A stretch of 19,065 nucleotides of DNA from Holdemanella hominis (GTDB lineage Bacteria; Bacillota_I; Bacilli_A; Erysipelotrichales; Erysipelotrichaceae), in the NCBI RefSeq assembly GCF_014306155.1, contig NZ_JACRWH010000041.1, forward strand, positions 1-19,065, given 5' to 3'. The position numbers and the translations under genes are program-made. The notes under the pieces are model-generated. The model did not search any database, was not told the DNA's origin, and saw only the letters and a list, made by a program, of their open reading frames with translations. This document shows positions 1 through 6,430 of the stretch, piece after piece (position 1 is the first letter of the stretch; every line of letters begins with the position of its first letter).

Positions 1-85
<85 letters not shown>

Positions 86-214
86 ATTTAGCTCTTAGAT
101 GTCTCTGACATCTTTCTTTCATTTGTTTGTTTGTTTCGAAATTGACGTTTTAGTTTGTATTTTTATTTCCTGTTCAGTTTTCAAAGATCATCTGCACCTC
201 AGCAGTGCTCATCT
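86..214 (-). other. 16S rRNA leader (pre-rRNA 5' flank)
   Basis: This is the transcribed spacer between the predicted start of transcription (about 208) and the mature 16S end. It holds the sequence TGATCTTTGAAAACTGAACAG (190-170, minus strand), a type of leader sequence common before rRNA genes in Bacillota. It also holds a perfect 7-bp hairpin with arms at 97-103 and 107-113, just upstream of mature 16S. The hairpin could be part of the processing stem, but its partner beyond the 3' end of 16S is outside the window. Confidence 0.6.
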
Positions 215-243
215 ATATTACCAAATACTTTTCACTTCGTCAA
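215..243 (-). promoter_or_regulatory. rRNA operon promoter
   Basis: On the minus strand TTGACG (238-243) is followed after 17 bases by TAATAT (215-220), giving a start near 208 and a leader of about 120 bases before 16S. Upstream at 250-290 lies an almost pure A/T tract with A and T runs, as expected of an UP element at an rRNA promoter. This is a direct match to the sigma-A consensus; use of the site is inferred. Confidence 0.7.
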
Positions 244-488
244 ATGTTTTTTTATTTTTTTTAAAAATTTGTGAATTTATTTAAATAAATCATTAACACA
301 TTGTTTACACACAAGTCATATAATGCTGACTTGAAATACATAAAATACTATAAATAAATGGATAATCGATATTAAATCCTACACGAATCGTCTCAACGTT
401 TACAATTATACGACAACACATTTCATTTACTTTTCTCAAAGAAAGAAAATTTCGGGCTACTTTCATATATAAAAAAATATAATTTAAT
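244..488. other. AT-rich intergenic stretch upstream of the rRNA promoter
   Basis: I see no gene here. The part next to the promoter (about 250-290) is A/T runs and probably an UP element. A perfect inverted repeat with 7-bp arms, CAAGTCA (312-318) and TGACTTG (327-333), stands alone in the middle. The rest has no convincing open frame on either strand. A second rRNA promoter could lie here, but no clean minus-strand -35/-10 pair was found. Confidence 0.5.
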
Positions 489-511
489 TTAAAAAGGAGC
501 CCACGCTCCTT
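489..511 (-). terminator. Rho-independent terminator after the activase gene
   Basis: A hairpin with 7-bp arms (494-500 and 505-511, loop 501-504) is followed on the minus strand by a T tract at 491-495. The hairpin includes two bases of the activase stop codon (510-512), so coding and termination signals overlap. It separates the catabolic locus from the rRNA promoter downstream. Confidence 0.8.
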
Positions 512-1427
512 AATCGATAACTAGATTCTTTATACCATTTTGTTTTGCACAATCATAGAACTCTTGCATCTTTTCACTAGAATACATTTTTGGATTTTCT
601 TTAAAACAATACTCCATATCTAAATACGCATATTTAGATTGGGCCAGAGGATTATAATTCAAGATTTCATAATGAACATCTTCATAACAAGAAACCAAAA
701 ATCTTGATATAGAAGAAATATTCTCAAAAGAAGCAGTCATTGTCGGAATTAAAGGCGTACGTACGATCACGTGTTCTTTTTTATTACTCTGAAGTAAATA
801 CGCAATATTCTTTAATACTTTTTCATTTGAAACACCCGTATATTGTTTATGCAAATTTTCATCATATAATTTACAATCACAATAAATCTGATCCAAGTAA
901 GGTAAAGCTCGTTTTACATTCTCTAAATCCGTATATAGACTCGTTTCAATAGCCGTATGAATTCCTTTTTCCTTACAAGCCTTTAATAAATCAATCAAAA
1001 AATCACTTTGTAAAAAGGGTTCTCCCCCTGAGAAAGTAACTCCACCTTCTCTTTTAAAGAATATTTCATCCTTTAAAATTTCCTGAACACATTCCTCTAC
1101 CGTATACTCTTTGGCATCCATACTCAAAGCTAAAGTAGGACATACATCACAAATCGCATCCCAATCTTCTTTTGCGTTTCTTGAAATACAAATTTTATGA
1201 TCTACATATCTAACTCCACCCTGTTTTGATGCATATACACAACTAAGACAATGCATACACTTGGATTCCATATACAAGACTTGTGGTAAATAAGACAATC
1301 CTTCTGGATTTTGACACCACTTACAGCGAAGTGGGCACCCCTTAAAAAACATCGTCGTACGAATTCCTTTTCCATCGTGTGTCGCAAAACGCTTTATATC
1401 AAATATATACCCTTTAGATGTTGTCAT
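510..1427 (-). CDS. Glycyl-radical enzyme activating enzyme (radical SAM)
   Basis: 305 residues. It should use S-adenosylmethionine and a [4Fe-4S] cluster to abstract a hydrogen from the glycine of the partner enzyme encoded just upstream, making the catalytic glycyl radical. The radical-SAM motif is C31-PLR-C35-KW-C38, and the SAM-contacting SGGEP is at 133-137. A ferredoxin-like insert carries C57, C60, C63, C80, C93 and C96. Family members with two auxiliary clusters usually have eight such cysteines, so this insert looks reduced. I chose the ATG at 1427 because AAGGA lies six bases upstream and IFDIKRF starts soon after, as in the family. The open frame extends further upstream, inside the preceding gene. 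The start overlaps the end of the upstream enzyme gene by 14 bases, so the two are surely co-translated. Family assignment is firm; the partner is inferred from position. Confidence 0.93.
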   Translation of the reverse strand: MTTSKGYIFDIKRFATHDGKGIRTTMFFKGCPLRCKWCQNPEGLSYLPQVLYMESKCMHCLSCVYASKQGGVRYVDHKICISRNAKEDWDAICDVCPTLALSMDAKEYTVEECVQEILKDEIFFKREGGVTFSGGEPFLQSDFLIDLLKACKEKGIHTAIETSLYTDLENVKRALPYLDQIYCDCKLYDENLHKQYTGVSNEKVLKNIAYLLQSNKKEHVIVRTPLIPTMTASFENISSISRFLVSCYEDVHYEILNYNPLAQSKYAYLDMEYCFKENPKMYSSEKMQEFYDCAKQNGIKNLVID

Positions 1428-3720
1428 AGCTTGTCCTTGCGATAATTTCATCCTGCAACTCTCCAGCAAGCTCTGTAAAATATGCTGTATAACCAGCAAC
1501 ACGAACCGTCAAAGAGCGATATTGATCCGGATTCGCTTTGGCATTTAATAAATCTTCTTTACGAACCACATTAAACTGAATATGTGGAATCTCTAAGTCA
1601 ACAAATGTACGCATAAAATTCGCAAACTTATCAATACCCGATTCCGTCTTAAAGAATTCTGGTAAAAACTTCATATTTAATAAGCCACCATTTGTTGTAC
1701 AAGAATTATCTAAATGCGATACCGATTTTAAGACTGCTGTAGGACCCTTTAAATCTCGACCATACACAGCCGATAATCCACCATCTGCCAAAGGCGTATG
1801 GGCAAGCCTTCCATCACAACTAGCCCCTACATTTTCTCCCATAGGAACATGGGCACTCACCGTATACATTCCTGTATGATATTCTCCATTACGATAGTTT
1901 GTATATTTTCTTAATTTATTTCTAAAATTCAATGCCCATTTTGCACCCAGCTCATCCACCCATTCCACATCATTTCCATACTTAGGTGCACGATTTAGTA
2001 ACATCTGGCGCATGACTTCATTGTTTGAAAAATTTTCTTTCAAAGCTTTTTCTAAACCAGCTGCATCAATTTTCTTTTCATCATATACAAGCTTTTTCAA
2101 AGCCGCCAAACTATCTGCAAGGTTTGCCACTTGAATCATTTGAATACCCGACAAATTATAATGCGCACCACCACGCGTTACATCCATGCCTTTTTCCATG
2201 CAATCATCAATGACACTTGATAAGAAGGCTGTTGGTAAAATATCAATATGTGCTTTTTCCACTTCTTCTAAACATGGAATCATTTTATCGATAAAATAAT
2301 CCATCATTTTTTCAAAGGCAGATTCTAAATCAGAAAACGAAGTATATGTACTTAAAGCCCCATAATCAGGCCCCATTTGTTTTCCCGTCAACAAACAATG
2401 ACCATGATTCAAAGTAAGTTCTAACACCTTATTCATATTAAACATGCCCGAATCCGACCAACCTAAATTATTGCCTTGTGTTGTAAGTTCCACACAACCG
2501 ACAACCGCATAATCCATGGCATCAAAATGTGATATACCTAAATCTTCCATCGCTTTAATAATTGCCTTATCATTGAAAAATTGTGGCATTCCACTTCCTT
2601 TTGAAACAACTCGAATCGCATGTTTTAACAGTTCATCATTCGTATGTTCATGAAGTCGAACAGATAAGTTGGGTTGTGGAAGACCAATATCTTCTTGTGC
2701 ATTTAAAAACAAATGACTCAATTCATTACTAAAATCGTTTCCATTTTGATCTTGTCCACCAACACAAATATTGAATCCAATTGGAAAACCTGCAAAATAT
2801 TTAGCACTATGCGCATTTCTTAGATATACAATCTCATTGAATTTCAACCATAAACATTCAATCAATTCTAAAGCTTCACTTTCTTTTAACATACCTGAAT
2901 CTATATCTTGTTTATAGTAAGAATATAAAGTTTCATCTAAACGACCCGGAGAAAAACTAGATGCATTACTTTCCATGTGTAGCACTACAAATAAAAACCA
3001 TAATGACTGCAATGCTTCATGGAATGTTGCAGCTGATTTATAAGCTAGATTTTCACAAATCTTTGCGATATCTTTTTTATTCATTTCCAAAGCTAATTCA
3101 TGATAGCGAAGCATAAACTTCTGTACACCTTGCATCACTAAAATAACACATTCATAGAATTCTTTTTTTGATTCAGAACATGTTTTTAAATGATTTCTGG
3201 CTAAATCAATATAGCCTTGTGGACCAAGTTCTAACCATTCCTTTACATTTGGACAAATATGCCCCTGAGCATGATCGGTTTGATTAACTTTTACTACTTT
3301 AGAAATTGCACTAATTTCATTGCCAAAACGATTCTTAATAACATCCTCTAAACTTTTACCTTTCCAATATGGAACAATCACTTTACGAAAAGTCTCAATG
3401 TCTTCAGGACGAACATTAAACTTATCTTGAGGACGTGTTGGAATCGTTTCAAATTCACGATCCACCCAAGAAATTCCACTTTCTGGAAATACAACACCAT
3501 AACGAACACCTTTTGTTCGATTTCCCACAATCAACTCTTCAGGTTCCATACCAATTTCAATTTCATTTAACGCGTTATACAAAGAAAGTGCACGCTTATA
3601 AGGAATCGATTTATCTTCATTTTCTTGATATGTTCGTGTAATAATCAAAGCTTGCTCAATACTTACAAAGCGAGGTTGAGACAACATTTTATCTTTCAGA
3701 ATAGAAATACGATTTAGCAT
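1414..3720 (-). CDS. Glycyl radical enzyme, YbiW/PflF-like, dehydratase-type active site
   Basis: 768 residues, full length for the PFL2-like family. The glycyl-radical motif VRVAGY places the radical on G743. The thiyl cysteine is C409 in VVGCVEL, followed by E411. D423 lies 14 residues after the cysteine, the same spacing as C433/D447 of B12-independent glycerol dehydratase. H150 (NQTDH) matches His164 of that enzyme and S255 (SSFSPGR) matches Ser282, while His281 is replaced by S254. From memory, the sequence as a whole most resembles E. coli YbiW/PflF, for example YFAGFP at 308-313 and the C-terminal third. These residues point to a radical lyase or dehydratase rather than pyruvate formate-lyase; the substrate is unknown. 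The start has GGAGG seven bases upstream. It is transcribed from its own promoter just after deoR and is coupled to the activase gene. Enzymes of this class are oxygen-sensitive, so an anaerobic role is expected. Confidence 0.93.
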   Translation of the reverse strand: MLNRISILKDKMLSQPRFVSIEQALIITRTYQENEDKSIPYKRALSLYNALNEIEIGMEPEELIVGNRTKGVRYGVVFPESGISWVDREFETIPTRPQDKFNVRPEDIETFRKVIVPYWKGKSLEDVIKNRFGNEISAISKVVKVNQTDHAQGHICPNVKEWLELGPQGYIDLARNHLKTCSESKKEFYECVILVMQGVQKFMLRYHELALEMNKKDIAKICENLAYKSAATFHEALQSLWFLFVVLHMESNASSFSPGRLDETLYSYYKQDIDSGMLKESEALELIECLWLKFNEIVYLRNAHSAKYFAGFPIGFNICVGGQDQNGNDFSNELSHLFLNAQEDIGLPQPNLSVRLHEHTNDELLKHAIRVVSKGSGMPQFFNDKAIIKAMEDLGISHFDAMDYAVVGCVELTTQGNNLGWSDSGMFNMNKVLELTLNHGHCLLTGKQMGPDYGALSTYTSFSDLESAFEKMMDYFIDKMIPCLEEVEKAHIDILPTAFLSSVIDDCMEKGMDVTRGGAHYNLSGIQMIQVANLADSLAALKKLVYDEKKIDAAGLEKALKENFSNNEVMRQMLLNRAPKYGNDVEWVDELGAKWALNFRNKLRKYTNYRNGEYHTGMYTVSAHVPMGENVGASCDGRLAHTPLADGGLSAVYGRDLKGPTAVLKSVSHLDNSCTTNGGLLNMKFLPEFFKTESGIDKFANFMRTFVDLEIPHIQFNVVRKEDLLNAKANPDQYRSLTVRVAGYTAYFTELAGELQDEIIARTSYDNI

Positions 3721-3744
3721 AGTAAGTCCTCCATCTACAATTAG

Positions 3745-3773
3745 ATTATAAAAAGAACTACGATCAAAATCAA
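3745..3773 (-). promoter_or_regulatory. Promoter of the glycyl radical enzyme operon
   Basis: Minus strand TTGATT (3768-3773), 17-base spacer, then a perfect TATAAT (3745-3750). The start would be near 3738, giving a short leader with GGAGG before the ATG at 3720. It lies between the deoR stop and the enzyme gene, so the enzyme pair can be controlled separately from the regulator. Confidence 0.75.
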
Positions 3774-3782
3774 TAGTTCTTT
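3752..3782. promoter_or_regulatory. Candidate operator: 9-bp perfect inverted repeat at the enzyme promoter
   Basis: AAAGAACTA (3752-3760) and its exact reverse complement TAGTTCTTT (3774-3782) are separated by 13 bases. One arm abuts the -35 box on its upstream side and the other fills the spacer next to the -10 box, so a bound protein would cover the promoter. The DeoR-family protein encoded alongside is the natural candidate. The same sequence could fold as a weak hairpin followed by T residues and act as a terminator for deoR; both roles are possible. Confidence 0.5.
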
Positions 3783-3783
3783 A

Positions 3784-4506
3784 TTACTTTTTATTATTTT
3801 TTATTGTTTGTAGAATTCCATAAAACGCATCCACTTTGGCATACTCATAATTTCCCATTTGATAAAATTTATCCGAATCCGCCAACATATAGGCCTTTTT
3901 CGATTGTTTTAAAACAATACGCTTTGTTTGACCATCATTCGGCATATAGGTCATAACACTTTTGGACTCTAAATCTATACCAACCACACCTAAAAAAGCT
4001 AAATCAAAATGAAATCGTTGAAGAAATTCATCGCACATATTACCCACAAAACCATTTCTTGCATAATCAAATTCGCCACCAATAAAAATAGAATGAATTT
4101 GACTTGTAGAAAGAATCTGAATTACATCCAACATATTCGTAACGACTGTAATACCTGAAATAGGTCTTAACACTAATAATTTAGCTAATTCAATATTCGT
4201 AGTCGAAATATCCAAAAAGACTGTCATATTTGGTTCAATCAAATCATAAGCCATTTGCGCTATTTTTTGTTTCTCCTTACTATTCACACTCTTTCTAGAA
4301 TTGGCATCCTCTAAATGAACATTTAAACGATTCAAAATCGCTCCACCATAAATCTTTTTACATTTACCTTTCGATTCTAAAAAAGCTAAATCTTTACGAA
4401 TTAAATCGGGTGTTACACCAAAACGTGTACTTAAATCTTTTACCAAAACTTTACCATTCTCTTGTAAATCTTCTAAAATTAAATTTTGTCTTTCTTCTAC
4501 AAACAT
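3784..4506 (-). CDS. DeoR-family transcriptional regulator
   Basis: 240 residues from the chosen start. An N-terminal DeoR winged helix-turn-helix (about 1-56) begins MFVEERQ and ends IYGGA, with PDLIRKDL as the recognition region. It is followed by a DeoRC sensor domain (about 75-230) of the ribose-5-phosphate-isomerase-like fold. DeoR regulators usually sense a phosphorylated metabolite, so the ligand may come from the pathway of the adjacent glycyl radical enzyme. The ATG at 4506 is preferred because AGGTG lies six bases upstream; the open frame also has a GTG at 4515 and an ATG at 4512, which would include or crowd that site. It is divergent from the NSS transporter, with only 65 bases between the starts. 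It probably controls both flanking transcription units; this is inferred from layout. Confidence 0.88.
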   Translation of the reverse strand: MFVEERQNLILEDLQENGKVLVKDLSTRFGVTPDLIRKDLAFLESKGKCKKIYGGAILNRLNVHLEDANSRKSVNSKEKQKIAQMAYDLIEPNMTVFLDISTTNIELAKLLVLRPISGITVVTNMLDVIQILSTSQIHSIFIGGEFDYARNGFVGNMCDEFLQRFHFDLAFLGVVGIDLESKSVMTYMPNDGQTKRIVLKQSKKAYMLADSDKFYQMGNYEYAKVDAFYGILQTIKNNKK

Positions 4507-4528
4507 ACTCATCACCTGTTTAAATATT

Positions 4529-4546
4529 ATATCATTTTTGTGATAT
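4529..4546. promoter_or_regulatory. Candidate operator in the divergent regulator/transporter promoter
   Basis: ATATCA (4529-4534) and TGATAT (4541-4546) form a perfect 6-bp inverted repeat with a 6-base spacer. It overlaps the -10 boxes proposed for both directions, the usual position for an autoregulated divergent operator. It does not match the repeat at the enzyme promoter, so two proteins or two binding modes may be involved. Confidence 0.45.
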
Positions 4547-4549
4547 ACT
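4544..4549 (+). promoter_or_regulatory. -10 box of the NSS transporter gene
   Basis: TATACT on the plus strand is a 5/6 match, about 22 bases before the ATG at 4572. No good -35 hexamer is seen at 16-18 bases upstream, which would suit a promoter that needs an activator. AGAGG follows at a proper distance from the ATG. Confidence 0.45.
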
Positions 4550-4571
4550 AAGAAACATAGAGGTACTACAA

Positions 4572-5873
4572 ATGAATAAAAACGGAAATTTTAAAAGTAC
4601 GGTAGGATTTGTGCTTGCCTGTGTAGGTTCTGCCGTAGGAATGGGAAACATATGGATGTTTCCATATCGTTTAGGACAATATGGAGGAGCTGCCTTTCTG
4701 ATTCCATATTTAATTTTTATCGCCTTATTTGGTCTTGTTGGTTTATCGGCTGAATTTGCGCTAGGAAGAATGGCAAAAACCGGAACGTTAGGTGCTTATA
4801 CATATTGTTGGAAGAATAAATTTGGTAAATATATTGGATGGCTTCCACTACTTGGATCTCTTGGGATTGCGATTGGATATAGTGTCATTTTAGGATGGGT
4901 ATTTCGCAGCATTCAAGGCGTACTCACAAACGAACTACTCACAAATGATATTCCAGCTTTCTTTACGAATATGACACAATCCTTTTCGAATGTGCCATGT
5001 CACTTTTTGGTCTTGTTTGTGACTTGTTTATTGTTATTCACAAGTGCCACAAATGCCATTGAAAAAGTCAACAAAATATTAATGCCAGCCTTCTTTATTT
5101 TATTTATATTCCTTGCCATTCGTGTCAGCTTATTTGACGGTGCTATCGAAGGTTATAAATTTTTGTTTGTTCCTAAATGGGAATATTTACTCAACAAAGA
5201 AACATGGATCATGGCCATGGGACAAGCTTTTTTCTCCTTATCCATTACTGGTTCTGGAATGATTGTATATGGAGCATATTTAAAGGATGATGTAGATATT
5301 CCAAAGGCAAGTATGCAGACGGCTATATTTGATACAATTGCTGCGATGCTAGCGGCATTAGCCATTATGCCTGCCGTATTTTCTTTTGGCATCGATCCCG
5401 TTAGTGGCCCTAGTTTAATGTTTTTAACCCTTCCTGAAGTATTTAAACAAATGCCACTCGGCAATCTCTTTGCTCTATTCTTCTTTATTTCAGTAGCTTT
5501 CGCCGGAATCACAAGTTTAATCAACATGCTTGAAGCTGTGTGTGAGTCTTGGCAACACCGCTTTCGCATTTCTAGAAAAAAAGCTGTTTTACTTTGTGGC
5601 ATTATCACATTCGCCATATCGGTATGTATTGAAAATGGAGATATTGTAGGTAAATGGATGGATGTTGTCACAATCTATATTATTCCTTTTGCAGCACTAC
5701 TTGGAGCCATAACTATTTACTATGTTTTAGGATGGAATGCTTTAAAACAAGAATTAGACAAAGGAAGAAAAAAGCCAGTTGGACCGACTTTTAAATTCTT
5801 AGGTAAATATGTTTATGTATTTCTTGCCATCATTATTTTGATTTTGGGAATTCTTTATAACGGTATTGGCTAA
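4572..5873 (+). CDS. Sodium-dependent transporter, neurotransmitter:sodium symporter (SNF/NSS) family
   Basis: 433 residues, the usual length of prokaryotic members with 11 or 12 membrane helices. These carriers import amino acids or small amines using the sodium gradient (LeuT, MhsT, Tyt1 fold). TM1 contains GSAVGMGNIWMFPYR (19-33), the unwound sodium/substrate segment. TM6 has FSLSITGSGMIVYGAY (221-236), and TM8 has AGITS with T314/S315 matching the Na2-site Thr/Ser of LeuT. LeuT's extracellular-gate arginine, in the W/L-R-F-P motif, is replaced by M29 here. The gene is divergent from deoR, so it probably brings in the substrate of the glycyl radical enzyme; a zwitterionic or amine compound would fit both, but this is inference. 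Its last 41 bases overlap the convergent yfcE gene, and no terminator is visible after it. Confidence 0.92.
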   Translation: MNKNGNFKSTVGFVLACVGSAVGMGNIWMFPYRLGQYGGAAFLIPYLIFIALFGLVGLSAEFALGRMAKTGTLGAYTYCWKNKFGKYIGWLPLLGSLGIAIGYSVILGWVFRSIQGVLTNELLTNDIPAFFTNMTQSFSNVPCHFLVLFVTCLLLFTSATNAIEKVNKILMPAFFILFIFLAIRVSLFDGAIEGYKFLFVPKWEYLLNKETWIMAMGQAFFSLSITGSGMIVYGAYLKDDVDIPKASMQTAIFDTIAAMLAALAIMPAVFSFGIDPVSGPSLMFLTLPEVFKQMPLGNLFALFFFISVAFAGITSLINMLEAVCESWQHRFRISRKKAVLLCGIITFAISVCIENGDIVGKWMDVVTIYIIPFAALLGAITIYYVLGWNALKQELDKGRKKPVGPTFKFLGKYVYVFLAIIILILGILYNGIG

Positions 5874-6378
5874 GCGTTTCTAAATCTTTCCAAGTAAATA
5901 CACAGTCCTCTAGTATCATATAGCTATGAGGGCTGTTTTCTTTTGGAATCGAAACTGAGCCTGGATTCATATAAATAATACCATCTCGATCTTCAATTGC
6001 AGGAATATGTGTATGTCCACTTAGTAATATATCCCCCATTTTTAATTTAACAGGTTCTAAATGTCCATGTGTACAATAGATAAAAAGCCCGTTTATATCC
6101 AACGCAGAATAATCTGCTAAACATGGAAAATTCAATACCATTTGGTCAACTTCACAATCACAATTTCCACGAACACATAAAATCGAGTCTGATATGGAAT
6201 TCAACATCTCAATCACTTTTTTAGGTGCATAATCTTTTGGTAAATCATTTCTAGGTCCATGATATAAAATATCCCCCAATAAGATCAATCGATCTGGTTT
6301 TTCGTATTTGTAAGCATCCATTAGTTTTTGACAATAATAACTTGAACCATGGATGTCACTTGCGATCATATACTTCAT
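5833..6378 (-). CDS. yfcE: YfcE/MJ0936-type metallophosphodiesterase
   Basis: 181 residues, normal for the family. Small binuclear-metal phosphodiesterases of this type hydrolyse phosphodiester substrates in vitro; the physiological substrate is not known. All metal-binding motifs are present: D8/H10 in SDIHG, D36 in GDILYHG, N72 in GNCD, H104 in THGH, and H122/H124 in GHTH, followed by NPGSVS. AAGGGGAG precedes the ATG. The gene follows pfp in the same direction. The only space between the pfp terminator and this gene's ribosome site is a few bases, so it may depend on read-through. Its 3' end overlaps the convergent transporter gene by 41 bases. Confidence 0.92.
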   Translation of the reverse strand: MKYMIASDIHGSSYYCQKLMDAYKYEKPDRLILLGDILYHGPRNDLPKDYAPKKVIEMLNSISDSILCVRGNCDCEVDQMVLNFPCLADYSALDINGLFIYCTHGHLEPVKLKMGDILLSGHTHIPAIEDRDGIIYMNPGSVSIPKENSPHSYMILEDCVFTWKDLETLSQYRYKEFPKSK

Positions 6379-6396
6379 TAAATTTCACTCCCCTTT

Positions 6397-6424
6397 AAGA
6401 AAAAAGAATGCCGAAGCATTCTTT
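6397..6424 (-). terminator. Rho-independent terminator after pfp
   Basis: A 9-bp stem (6403-6411 with 6416-6424) with a TTCG tetraloop on the minus strand is followed by a run of T residues. TTCG loops are unusually stable. It lies immediately after the pfp stop codon and just before the yfcE ribosome-binding site. Confidence 0.88.
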
Positions 6425-6430
6425 TATTTA

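Larger units (their letters stand above)
4526..4554 (-). promoter_or_regulatory. Promoter of the DeoR regulator gene
   Basis: Minus strand TTCTTA (4549-4554, weak), 17 bases, then a perfect TATAAT (4526-4531). It fully overlaps the divergent transporter promoter, so polymerase could occupy only one at a time. Confidence 0.5.

Noticed and set aside
3752..3782. Calling the repeat simply a terminator of deoR
   Set aside because: The stem is AT-rich with only two G-C pairs, and it coincides with a well-formed promoter; an operator role explains the position better.
5153..5671. 172-codon open frame on the minus strand inside the transporter gene
   Set aside because: It is antisense to a clear NSS transporter, has no family motif or ribosome site, and is explained by the coding bias of the real gene.
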